Assembly: GCA_965226545.1 (NCBI GenBank)
Contig: OZ245364.1
Span: 1,178,001-1,242,000, forward strand
Source of the DNA: JAHRAW01 sp965226545
GTDB lineage: Bacteria; Pseudomonadota; Gammaproteobacteria; Arenicellales; Poriferihabitantaceae
DNA length: 64,000 nt
Direction: 5' to 3'
Each line of letters begins with the position of its first letter. Position 1 is the first letter of the stretch. The notes under the pieces were generated by a model, which was not told where the DNA came from, made no database searches, and saw nothing but the letters and a program-made list of their open reading frames with translations. The position numbers and the translations under genes are program-made. This document shows positions 17,601 to 24,050 of this stretch, piece by piece.

Positions 17601-20164
17601 ATTTTGGCTTTGGCGGTCGAGGTGGCGGCGGAATAAGTCCACAGCGTCGTCCCCGTTCCCAATCCGCCGCCATCGGCGATGGTGTTGCCGCCGCTGGTTA
17701 AGGTGAAGGTCAAATCGGCTCGCCCGCCGCTCGGCGGTTCGAATTCATAGACGGCTTCGGCTAAAGGCACAGTGCGCGTTGCGCTGGTTGGGTCGAATGC
17801 CAATTGTTCGGCGATGGTGATGGCGAAATTCGCCGTCTCAAAGTTGTCGTCGGCGTCGGTGGCGGTCAAGGTGTAACTGCCGCTTGCGCTTGTGGCAATC
17901 GTTGATGCGGCGGTTAATTCGGCGGTGGCGGCGTTCAGCGTCAATTCATCCGGCACGGTGGTGTTGGCCACGCCGTCGGCATCGTTAATTCGCGCAAGTG
18001 TATAGCCGAATGTGCCGGCGCCGCCGCTTGCGGTTTCCAAGGATATCGCCCCGCCGAAGCCGGCGGTGAAATGTACATGCGTTTGTGCGGTGGCGAAATT
18101 CGGGGCGGCGGCGACGATGAAGGTGAGTTCGGTGCTGGCGGTTGCGCCCAAATAGTTGTACGCCACATTGAAGCTGGCGACGACGCCGGCGTTAACCGCC
18201 GTGTTGGTGTCGCTGGCGATGATGAACGGTGCGGGGACAAAGTCTTCTTCGTCCGGCGTGACAAAGCCGGCGGTGTCGAGGTCGGTGATGTGGCTGTAGT
18301 TGATTTCATACAGCAACGGATAATTCAGCGTTGCATCGGTCGCTTCGGGCAGGGTTACTTCTTTGGCGATGCCGGCGACATAGGTGATGGCGCTCATGCT
18401 TTCGGCGAAGGCGGCGGTGATTGCGCTGACGATTTCGATGCTGATTGTGACATTGTCGCTTGCGCCGTTGGCGTCTGTGACGGTCAAGGTGTAATCGGTT
18501 GCGCCTTGTGCGGTTGCGCCGCTTGCGCCGACTAATTGCAAGGTGTTGTTGCCGCCGGTGGTGACGCCGTTGTCGTCGGTGTTGGCAAACGTTATGCCGC
18601 TCGGCAGGGCCGGGGTGATGGAATAGGTGAATTTGCCGACGCCGTTGGCCGGGGTGATGTTATTTTGGGCGGTGGTGGCGGTGTTGACATAGACAAACGG
18701 CCCAACCGTATCGAACGACGGCCCCGGCACGGCGTGGATTTCGAAATCGGCGGTGATGCTTGCGCCGGTTTCATCCGTGGCGGTGAGGGTGTATGAGCCG
18801 TTGACGCTTGCGCTGATGGCGGTGGTCGAGGTGATTTCGAGGGTGGCGGCGTCAAACACCAACGATGCCGGCAAGGCATTGCCGTCTTTTTGTGTAAGGG
18901 TGTATTCGTAGCCGTCTCCTTCGAGCATCCCGGTGGTGAGGGAGTAGGCGGGTTGCCCGTTTTGTGCGCCGGCTATGCTGTGGGTTGCGATGGCGCCGAG
19001 CCCGAAGGTTAAATCGGGTTGCACGGCGGTGAAGGCGAGGGCGGACGGCGTATTTAAAGCGCGGAATGCGAATCTGAGCGCATCGCCATCGGCGGTGCCG
19101 CTGTTGTGGAGCAAGGCATAAGCATCCGTGTAGTACCCGTAGTATGTAAAGTAGGTGTAATCATCGTCCAGGTCCTTCGGCGTGCTTGTGGTGCTGGTCA
19201 CGGTAAAGGTGCGCGAACCTTGCGGGGAAAGGACGTACCCTCTCCCCGAAGGCGGCGTGGCTTCGGTGTTGATGAGGGTGAGGTATTCGTTTTGATAAAA
19301 GAATCGGTAGCGCGCCGCTTTTTTCGCGCGCGTCAGTGTCGGCAGGGTGATTTCCTTCGGCGTGCCTTTATAGAAGGTGTAGAAAAAAGTGAGGAGGTCG
19401 CCGCTGTTGTCCGATTTGAACGAAGCCCTGCCGTCGAGCACCTGTATCGAGATAACGATGCTGTCGGTGTTGCCGTTGACGTCTGTGACCGTCAGCGTGT
19501 AATCGGTATCCGCCGCTGTGCCGGTGCCGGCGAGGACGGTGAGGGTTGCGCTGTTGTCGGATTCATCGACCACCAACGATAAGTTGGCGGGCAAGGCGGG
19601 GGTGAAACTATAGGTGAATACGCCGCCGATGCCGGTTGCGCTGACATCTTGATAGCCCAGGGTGTTTTCGACGAAGGCGAATGGCCCGAGTGAATCGGGG
19701 AATTCCGGTGCAGGCGGTGTGACGATGGATATATTCGCAGTAACGCGGAACGTTGGTATGGGCGGCGAACTGTTATCGATGGCGACATCCATAATCAACG
19801 CTACTTCTTGAGCGGTAGTGACCGTACCGGTGATGACGCCGGTCATTTCATCAAGCGAGAACGGAGTCGCTAATGAAGAGGGCGAAGTTCGCTCCCACTC
19901 GACTATGGGGTATTCATTGACTCCCCCCCAAATCGCCTTTTGCGGCAAGGTGTGGTCTATCGCAACGTCGGTGTAAAAAGTGACTGCCCATGATTGGCCG
20001 TTGGTGTTGATAACCAAATCACTCTGTGCTTTGGCTTGCCCGACCAAACCAAGCAACAACAACCCCAACAACACCGGCAACCCGAAGCGACTCGGGCGGC
20101 GTAAACGCGGGGGTTGGGCAAAGGAATAAAACGGATTTCCGTTGGAATGCGGCGCGGCTTTCAT
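11681..20164 (-). CDS. Giant Ig-repeat autotransporter adhesin (locus A)
   Basis: A predicted 2827-residue cell-surface protein exported by its own C-terminal barrel. After a signal peptide (about 30-46, ending AKA) come roughly two dozen tandem beta domains of about 80-110 residues each with the pattern GGxGxxxY...LPxG...LSGTP...YTLTATDANG, typical of the putative-Ig (He_PIG)/cadherin-like class. Residues about 2390-2827 form an autotransporter barrel ending in GEVKF, with the terminal Phe expected for insertion by the BAM complex. The ATG at 20164 has an ACGAGG ribosome site; an in-frame GTG 54 bases upstream lacks one. It has its own promoter and terminator and follows two small coiled-coil genes. 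Ligand unknown. Confidence 0.9.
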   Translation of the reverse strand: MKAAPHSNGNPFYSFAQPPRLRRPSRFGLPVLLGLLLLGLVGQAKAQSDLVINTNGQSWAVTFYTDVAIDHTLPQKAIWGGVNEYPIVEWERTSPSSLATPFSLDEMTGVITGTVTTAQEVALIMDVAIDNSSPPIPTFRVTANISIVTPPAPEFPDSLGPFAFVENTLGYQDVSATGIGGVFTYSFTPALPANLSLVVDESDNSATLTVLAGTGTAADTDYTLTVTDVNGNTDSIVISIQVLDGRASFKSDNSGDLLTFFYTFYKGTPKEITLPTLTRAKKAARYRFFYQNEYLTLINTEATPPSGRGYVLSPQGSRTFTVTSTTSTPKDLDDDYTYFTYYGYYTDAYALLHNSGTADGDALRFAFRALNTPSALAFTAVQPDLTFGLGAIATHSIAGAQNGQPAYSLTTGMLEGDGYEYTLTQKDGNALPASLVFDAATLEITSTTAISASVNGSYTLTATDETGASITADFEIHAVPGPSFDTVGPFVYVNTATTAQNNITPANGVGKFTYSITPALPSGITFANTDDNGVTTGGNNTLQLVGASGATAQGATDYTLTVTDANGASDNVTISIEIVSAITAAFAESMSAITYVAGIAKEVTLPEATDATLNYPLLYEINYSHITDLDTAGFVTPDEEDFVPAPFIIASDTNTAVNAGVVASFNVAYNYLGATASTELTFIVAAAPNFATAQTHVHFTAGFGGAISLETASGGAGTFGYTLARINDADGVANTTVPDELTLNAATAELTAASTIATSASGSYTLTATDADDNFETANFAITIAEQLAFDPTSATRTVPLAEAVYEFEPPSGGRADLTFTLTSGGNTIADGGGLGTGTTLWTYSAATSTAKAKITGTPTAAGDTLMTYTATDANGASVNFMLTLSAQNILAFTSVQPDLTYVAAHRFIYTLIEAAGGAAGEITYDVLDPAGESVHQPINNGIKFNRRTRELRGVNGTSGIVSAADSGQYTLRATDTGVGNAQMTANTTFNIHVAEALAFSPSTAERGFALSATGISITLDNANGGALPIVYELYSGSATAIADGGNVAFVTNSGSSLLYTAADGDTPATLTGNAPSSTDSMMLTYTAEGALGEVATFELTVRVSASPTFPGGDIVATYSVGASTYSIGGMQYGDAITLPAATGGSGSLNYAESGALPGGITRTNDANAIILSGAPTAAGNFTFARTATDTNSASGVFTFIATVLAAPSIAGSQSAIHATVDGVALDVDFLTTLTASGGFASFVYSITPTLPGGLLLDAATAKLSGTANNAADVGSAIYTLTATDVHGATATLRFTLEVHAALAFAAGNNPPDTTYTVDRNTALTFLAVTGGRAAITYSIDGIADIVSTNSLAFDAAERILSGDFDAVSGDVGLTYVATDNNGATLSYAFNVAAVAAPNFAAADITTLSNGYTFRVGTAIAANFTLPLAQNGLPPLTHKITEGASSTFGMPIFTPPGLAFDRATRILSGIPTAAADHSLNYHARDANRSTVSQATNMFIAASFTLSQTAVGWATGQAVDTELSEAVGGVGTIAYTVTGLNSATLPSGVTFSATDRALQGTPTALANEMTFEYKATDGFDGAIATATFTIQVTENPIFTPSTIAATYSVGVTSYTIDGTQYGDAITLPAAVGGVGTLAYTDNSGDLGGITRTDGAGNTIIISGMPTTVGDYTFTRVATDTSATPRVGTFSLTVNVVAAPRFATPQPALTSSIGVAFNATLQSASGGYNPVVIDVTPALPSGITLNGLVLSGTPATGATAGDIAYTLTATDAHGATATSNFIWTVYGKPTFADDALDEITFSVGANKTTELPAATGGRTPLTYALDVSGIPVSHTLVFNQANHTLSGTINAAIAGYFVRLNVTDANGATAQHTIALRTAAAPTFSVLEDDTKLTFALGSTPNYFTPQVSDGAGKIVYSMRNLPRGLSYNAEDRKIVGVATAVGVTTNSTLTARDENGMSASITLEIYIASAPTFTPPALTVAYTVGGSRYVNANGVSTDDVLTLPAARGFTGTQSYSDNDNLPAGMVFDDTGFADIAPNVADGRGIIRGTPTVAGTFNFTRIASDNVGDDIRTGTFILTVIVARAPRIVGGLDDLVYSEGRSVNLTLADVIDGGAEPLTYALLDSSGASLDGVLRSLGLAFDTRTGILSGRVNKTYAQTAYSFVVTDANGVTDAGGGVNFEFVPKSTLTIAPDVVSYSEERPLGANNDTTLVVTVEDGPDNAVYELNGEVPPGLIFDIITNPLMVTVSGTPEKGSAGVYTLTYIVGDPDNINVGGEGVLTVRIIGPPRFAAGQQFIDIQTGEQQSTPLPSASGGVGALTYSLDLTGAPEWMDQPFEDTTKSPQIVTNAGLDDYDNEAAAGTVYTFQYTVTDSNGATDTLMLIFKLSTTERYIETNKELLSKVAVASVAGTLGAITDRIAAGGAAVIPSASIGGQSPMMALATHLKSLADGNNASAIELPINDSEFNLPLSSLNDNYGGGIWSTAAFWGSANYRRMAGDNDGLDWHGDVTGVHLGFDAMIYEDLLFGVAFSRTGSDMEYTFLTDNDSGDYEITMNSIHPYLNWQVENVSMWMSIGSGEGDLIVRSREQELRGDLGLSAFGVGFQADMSPQLQVRAEWRTGKLEVQGNADRTLEQQEIAAKTTRLALKWHDDNRIGDGSSGFMEVGARGDGGDGASGAALETTLGWQYRGLRSTFEGGVHGFFGRSDYREWGAYGNFRTAAGDDGQGWAVNIRPSYGDAQTEFGRVWDAQSIEDIDGNGDADYAWRTESRLSYGVQSASGLVAPFGEIIAAEQDIYRLGVDWSPHRYFDVNLTGEQRTDEQRLLLQGEVKF

Positions 20165-20229
20165 TGGTTGCCTCGTTGTAAATGGTTGGGTAAAAACGGG
20201 CGGCAAAACCGCCTGCACATTGGCGCACT

Positions 20230-20258
20230 ATATTATGCACACACGCCCGCCTTGTCAA
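20230..20258 (-). promoter_or_regulatory. Promoter of the locus A adhesin
   Basis: Minus strand TTGACA (20258-20253), 17-base spacer, TAATAT (20235-20230), near consensus for sigma-70. The preceding bases GGGC give GGGCTTGACA, close to the -35 contexts of promoters in front of the small genes. The leader to the ATG is about 60 bases. Confidence 0.8.
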
Positions 20259-20352
20259 GCCCAACCGAGCGGTGATGTAATTTTATTGGGGGGCGGGCGG
20301 GGGCGGGGAGGGATGCGCGCGCGGGCGTGTAATCGCGCTGCCAATACGCAAA

Positions 20353-20372
20353 CGGCGGCGATGTCGCCGCCG
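20353..20372 (-). terminator. GC-rich hairpin after the second small gene of locus A
   Basis: A perfect inverted repeat, CGGCGGCGA and TCGCCGCCG, 26 bases downstream of the small-gene stop. Only a short TTTGCGT follows on the minus strand, so termination is plausible but weak. Confidence 0.45.
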
Positions 20373-20397
20373 CCGTCCGCGATTGGATTGTTGCGGG

Positions 20398-20790
20398 TTA
20401 GGCGCCAATCAGCGTCTGCAGAATCTGCAACATTGCGCGCCACTGTAAAGCCATCATCGCCAACGCCAGCGCACCAAGTGTGCCAAACATCCAAATCAGG
20501 GTGTTGCGCGATTCCCTGATTTCTTGACGCAGATTGTTTTCGGATTGCGCACGCGAATTGTTTTGGCGGCGTTCGGATTTGCCGACAACTTGCGTCACAT
20601 AATTTTTGAGAATGGCCACAACGTTAGTGGTGACGTTGTTAGCCGATTCCTTAACATCGGCTGTGGTCGCCAACCCGGCGCGACTGCGCATAATGGCGGC
20701 GACAATCGCCTTTGCGATTTCGGACGGAACACCGAGTTTTTCGAACTTGGTCAATTCATCCACCGAGTTGAAATCTTCTTTCATCTTCAT
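20398..20790 (-). CDS. Small coiled-coil, tail-anchored membrane protein (DUF1640/CCDC90-like), locus A second copy
   Basis: 130 residues. The N-terminal head FEKLGVPSEIAKAIVAAIM and the segment GLATTADV match the plan of DUF1640/CCDC90 proteins (head, neck with a [AV]TxxD[LV] turn, coiled-coil stalk, C-terminal membrane anchor). Residues about 48-95 are charged and helical; 97-125 include one membrane span (TLIWMFGTLGALALAMMAL). A GAGGAAC ribosome site lies 5 bases before the first ATG. It has its own promoter, and the adhesin follows on the same strand 234 bases later. A function in bacteria is not established; a helper or anchor for surface-protein export is only an inference from position. 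Confidence 0.75.
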   Translation of the reverse strand: MKMKEDFNSVDELTKFEKLGVPSEIAKAIVAAIMRSRAGLATTADVKESANNVTTNVVAILKNYVTQVVGKSERRQNNSRAQSENNLRQEIRESRNTLIWMFGTLGALALAMMALQWRAMLQILQTLIGA

Positions 20791-20834
20791 AACAAGTTCC
20801 TCATTGAAAAGTGATTAACGATTAACATCGAGAT

Positions 20835-20850
20835 AATCCGCAAACGGATT
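20835..20850 (-). promoter_or_regulatory. Hairpin at the predicted transcript start, second small gene
   Basis: AATCCG and CGGATT flank a four-base loop, beginning 7 bases after the -10 box. A closely similar element, with the same following GATTGAT word, sits at the same place in front of the other small gene of this locus (21177-21191). It could be an operator or a 5'-end stabilising hairpin. Confidence 0.5.
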
Positions 20851-20857
20851 GATGAAA

Positions 20858-20885
20858 AGTATAACCGGATTTTTGGCAATGTCAA
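20858..20885 (-). promoter_or_regulatory. Promoter of the second locus A small gene
   Basis: Minus strand TTGACA (20885-20880), 16-base spacer, TATACT (20863-20858). The context GCGGCTTGACA is identical to that of the promoter at 33786 in locus B. Confidence 0.75.
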
Positions 20886-20902
20886 GCCGCAATCGATGCG
20901 AA

Positions 20903-21145
20903 TTAACCGCCAAGCAACACCTGCAAAATCTGCGAAGTGGTGCGCCATTGCAAAACCATCATCCCAATCACCAACCCGCCGAACAAGGCAAACGACCACA
21001 ACATCAAACTGCGCAACTCGTCGACACTGTTTTTAACATCGTTAACATCCGCTTTAGTCGCCAACCCAACGCGGCTACGCATGATGGATTTGATAATTGC
21101 TTTTGTGGCTTTGGCGGAGATGCCGAGCGGTTTGGGGTTTGTCAT
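20903..21145 (-). CDS. Small coiled-coil, tail-anchored membrane protein (DUF1640/CCDC90-like), locus A first copy
   Basis: 80 residues, the shortest copy that still keeps the head. LGISAKATKAIIKSIMRSR is followed by VGLATKADVNDV, the most typical DUF1640 neck sequence in this window, then only about 15 residues of stalk and a membrane span (about 50-68). The tail RTTSQILQVLLGG resembles the other copy's RAMLQILQTLIGA, so the two are paralogues. ATG at 21145 is preferred to the GTG three codons earlier because GGTGA then serves as ribosome site. Its promoter overlaps the last codons of dctQ. Confidence 0.72.
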   Translation of the reverse strand: MTNPKPLGISAKATKAIIKSIMRSRVGLATKADVNDVKNSVDELRSLMLWSFALFGGLVIGMMVLQWRTTSQILQVLLGG

Positions 21146-21176
21146 TGGGGTCACCGATTGAAAAAGTTAACTAAAT

Positions 21177-21191
21177 AATCCATAACGGATT
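21177..21191 (-). promoter_or_regulatory. Hairpin at the predicted transcript start, first small gene
   Basis: AATCC and GGATT with a five-base loop, starting 9 bases after the -10 box. On the plus strand the surrounding sequence aligns with the element at 20835 over about 22 bases, differing at only four positions by eye. Confidence 0.5.
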
Positions 21192-21199
21192 GATAAATA

Positions 21200-21226
21200 A
21201 TTATAACAAATTTTGTGCAGTGTCAA
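21200..21226 (-). promoter_or_regulatory. Promoter of the first locus A small gene
   Basis: Minus strand TTGACA (21226-21221), a short 15-base spacer, then TGT-TATAAT (21208-21200), a consensus extended -10. It overlaps the end of dctQ, so the inserted block has its own transcription start inside the host operon. Confidence 0.7.
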
Positions 21227-22239
21227 CCCACACCGTCGCCTGCGACATCGTCGCCGACATCATCCCTGACATCATCATCCCCGCCGTCATCGTTACTCTC
21301 CCCCCACAAATCCGCCGCGCCGTTTAACAACGCCGCGAGAAATTGTAACGCCATCGACACCGCGAAAATTAGCAGGAAGCCGGCCATTAAATATTTAACA
21401 TACATTCCATAACCGCTTTGCGAAATCTCGAAACCGAGTAAAGGTCCGGTGATGCTTGCGCCTTTGCCGGACATTCCCTGCAATAAAATCGTCCAGCATA
21501 ACGGCAAGCCGAGCAGCACCGCACCGCCGGCGTTGGTTAGGGCTTTTTGGCGGCGGGTGAAATTGGCGTACAACACATCGACGCGCACATGCCCTTCATG
21601 CACCAAAGTATACGCGGCGGCGAACAGGAATAATGCGGCATACCAAAACCGCACCAAATCGCCCATGAACGCCTGCTCATAAGAAAACACAAACCGCGAA
21701 ATGACCACTTGGAATTCGGCGATAACCACCAACAACGCCAACCAGAAAAAATCCATCCCGCGCACATAGCGCGCAATGATTATCGCCGCCACCAACAACG
21801 GACAATGCACAAACAACCCGCGAAATGTTGGACGCCCCAACTGCGTCGCCAACTTTGCGCCAACCACCGATTGCAATGCGCCTTCGACGCGCAACACCGA
21901 AATAATCACATCGACCACGCCAATCAACAACACCCCCCAAAACGCCGCGCGAATCACATAGCCCGCAATCCGCGAATACAACGCCGCATCGACACCGAGC
22001 GGACGCGGATGTTGCCAAACCCAGCGCGCGACTGCGGCTAATGCGCCGGCGTATAGCGTTAATTGAATCCAACCGAGCAGGCTGGGGGTGTCGATGAACT
22101 GTGCGAAGGGCGGCCAGTTGCGCCAGTGCACGAGATAGTTGTTGAGCAGGAACAGCGGCAGCAGCATCGCCATGCAGGCGGCGGCGATGCGCAGGGTGCG
22201 GGGGTGTTGTGGGGAGGTTATCGATGCTTCGGTATGCAT
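21223..22239 (-). CDS. TRAP transporter small permease (DctQ type)
   Basis: The small membrane subunit linking the binding protein to DctM. At 338 residues it is longer than usual (commonly 160-230): about 120 extra N-terminal residues add membrane spans, and the DctQ core with HEGHVRVDVLYANFTRRQKA begins near residue 213. The last 25 residues are an acidic Asp/Gly/Val tail (DDDVRDDVGDDVAGDGVG) encoded by a six-base periodic tract. It lies 209 bases downstream of dctP on the same strand. The next TRAP gene, dctM, comes only after the 10-kb locus A block. Confidence 0.9.
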   Translation of the reverse strand: MHTEASITSPQHPRTLRIAAACMAMLLPLFLLNNYLVHWRNWPPFAQFIDTPSLLGWIQLTLYAGALAAVARWVWQHPRPLGVDAALYSRIAGYVIRAAFWGVLLIGVVDVIISVLRVEGALQSVVGAKLATQLGRPTFRGLFVHCPLLVAAIIIARYVRGMDFFWLALLVVIAEFQVVISRFVFSYEQAFMGDLVRFWYAALFLFAAAYTLVHEGHVRVDVLYANFTRRQKALTNAGGAVLLGLPLCWTILLQGMSGKGASITGPLLGFEISQSGYGMYVKYLMAGFLLIFAVSMALQFLAALLNGAADLWGESNDDGGDDDVRDDVGDDVAGDGVG

Positions 22240-22448
22240 GGCGGCGGGAAGTTAATCGATGTTAAGTGAACAATTGCAATTAACTTGAGTGACAAAAAGA
22301 AGTGACAAAACGAAGTGACAGCACAAAACAAAACAAACAAAACAAAACAAAAGTGACAAGGCAAAGTCACAATGCAAAAATCACAATGCAAAGTGACAAT
22401 GCCAAGTCACAAATGTCAAACCACAATCAAACCACAATCAAACCAACC
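22240..22448. repeat. dctP-dctQ spacer of AAGTGACA words
   Basis: About eight copies of AAGTGACA/AAGTCACAA-type words and an ACAAAACAAA run fill 22285-22440. No supported gene. Confidence 0.65.
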
Positions 22449-23576
22449 TCAGACCCCCAACACCCGATTGCGTTGGCGGACATACTCTTGGTCGGATACT
22501 TTCGCCCAGGCGCCGATGTTGGCGCGTGCGGAGACGAAACTTTCGTGGATGCGGCGGGCGAGGTTGCTGTGTTCGACCACTTCGGCGAACACTTCGTTTG
22601 CCGCTTGACCGAAGGCGTCGTAGATGTCGTCGTTAAAGCGACGCAATTGCACGCCTTGTTCGTCGATGAGTTTGGCGAGCGCTTCGCCGTTTTTGGCGTT
22701 GTACTCGGACATCATCACATCGTTTTCCATCGAGGCGGCGGCTTCGACCAGCGTTTGGTCCGCCGGCGACAAGTTTTCCCAAAAATCCTTGTTCAAGCCG
22801 ATGGCCAACATCGCGCCCGGTTCGTGCATGCCGGGATAGTAGTAGTACTTCGCGGCTTCGTAAAATTTCATCACCGCATCGTTCCACGGGCCAATCCATT
22901 CGGTTGCATCGATGGCGCCGGACACCAGATTTTCGTAAATCTGACCGCCCGGCAAGGATACCGGCGAGGCGCCGAGTTTGGTGACGACATCGCCGCCCAA
23001 GCCGGGGATGCGCATCTTCAGCCCCTTGAAATCTTCGGCGGAATTCATCTCTTTGCGAAACCAGCCGCCCATTTGCACGCCGGTGTTGCCGCACATCAAG
23101 CCTTTAAGATTGAAGTCGGCGCCGAGTTCATCCCATAACTGTTGCCCGCCACCAAAGCGAATCCAGGCGTTGATTTCGGTGTAGGTCAAGCCGAACGGCA
23201 CGGCGGTGAAATATGCCCAGCCGGGATGTTTGCCTTTCCAGTAATAATCCGCGCCGTGGTAAATCTGCGCGTTGCCGGAGGCAACTTCATCGAACGAATC
23301 GAACGGCTTGACGCGTTCGCCGCCGGCGAAGTATTCGACCACAATCCGCCCGTCGCTCATTTGGGTTAAGCGATCGGCGAAGCGTTGCGCGCCGGTGCCG
23401 ACGCCGGGAAAATCGCGCGGCCAAGTGGACACCATCGTGACTTCGATGCGCCGTTGGTTAAACGCCGGCGCTTGCCCAAAACCGCCGCCGCGGCGACGAC
23501 GGTTAACCAATGCCGAGCCGCCAACCCCAGCCGCGGCGCCGACCACCAGGCCGGTTAATAGTTGTCTGCGTTTCAT
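22449..23576 (-). CDS. TRAP transporter substrate-binding protein, TakP-like, Tat-exported
   Basis: Periplasmic receptor of the transporter. The 375-residue protein starts MKRRQLLTGL, a twin-arginine-like leader, followed by an Ala/Gly hydrophobic run. The body matches the alpha-keto-acid/lactate branch of DctP proteins: STWPRDFPGVGTGAQRFADR, GADYYWKGKHPGWAYFTAVP, and the substrate region GNTGVQMGGWFRKE and ATEWIGPWND with the conserved Arg/Trp residues. ATG at 23576 follows a GGAGAT ribosome site. The likely ligand is a small organic acid, by family only. It heads the split TRAP cluster. Confidence 0.93.
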   Translation of the reverse strand: MKRRQLLTGLVVGAAAGVGGSALVNRRRRGGGFGQAPAFNQRRIEVTMVSTWPRDFPGVGTGAQRFADRLTQMSDGRIVVEYFAGGERVKPFDSFDEVASGNAQIYHGADYYWKGKHPGWAYFTAVPFGLTYTEINAWIRFGGGQQLWDELGADFNLKGLMCGNTGVQMGGWFRKEMNSAEDFKGLKMRIPGLGGDVVTKLGASPVSLPGGQIYENLVSGAIDATEWIGPWNDAVMKFYEAAKYYYYPGMHEPGAMLAIGLNKDFWENLSPADQTLVEAAASMENDVMMSEYNAKNGEALAKLIDEQGVQLRRFNDDIYDAFGQAANEVFAEVVEHSNLARRIHESFVSARANIGAWAKVSDQEYVRQRNRVLGV

Positions 23577-23745
23577 CTTTAATCTCCAGGTGAGTGCAGT
23601 GAAAGTTAAGTTAACAATGTTGTTAACCAAGTGATGTAACGAGTAAAACAAAAACTACAAAAGCGCAATTATTATTATCGATTAATTGCGGTGTTGTAAA
23701 GTGCCGCCGCGTAAAGTGCAAGGTGACAATTAAAGTGTCATTGCA

Positions 23746-23925
23746 TTAAAGCGTCATCACCAAAAAAATCACAAAGGCAATCACGAATGCTATCGGCCAT
23801 AAAAACCCCGCCCAATCTTTCGGCGCGTCTTTACTTTTTTCGAGCATTGGTTTGATGCCGGGAAAAATATACAACAGCACCAATATGCCAAGTGCACTGA
23901 GCAGAATTTGTTGCCAGAGGGGCAT
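23746..23925 (-). CDS. Small two-span membrane protein, 59 residues
   Basis: A short gene (MPLWQQILLSALGILVLLYI and onward) with a first membrane span at about 7-22, a charged loop containing PGIKPMLEKSKDAPKDWAGF, and a second span at about 41-58. The layout of a conserved gammaproteobacterial hypothetical membrane protein is suspected (APKDW loop), but no function is known to me. There is no clear ribosome site, and start and reality rest on the well-balanced hydrophobic/charged pattern. Same strand as dctP and xni. Confidence 0.6.
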   Translation of the reverse strand: MPLWQQILLSALGILVLLYIFPGIKPMLEKSKDAPKDWAGFLWPIAFVIAFVIFLVMTL

Positions 23926-24050
23926 TTGTTTTGTGAGAGTTGGTTTGTGAAAAAAAGTAAAAAGTAAAAAGTTAATTCGTTAAGTAAGTTAATGTTAATA
24001 AGTTAACTTAACAATGCATCGTTGCCAACCGCAATTAAATTAACATCACA

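Noticed and set aside
20165..20218. GTG start 18 codons upstream for adhesin A
   Set aside because: No ribosome site; it lies within about 12 bases of the -10 box, and ATG 20164 has ACGAGG at proper spacing and gives a normal signal peptide.
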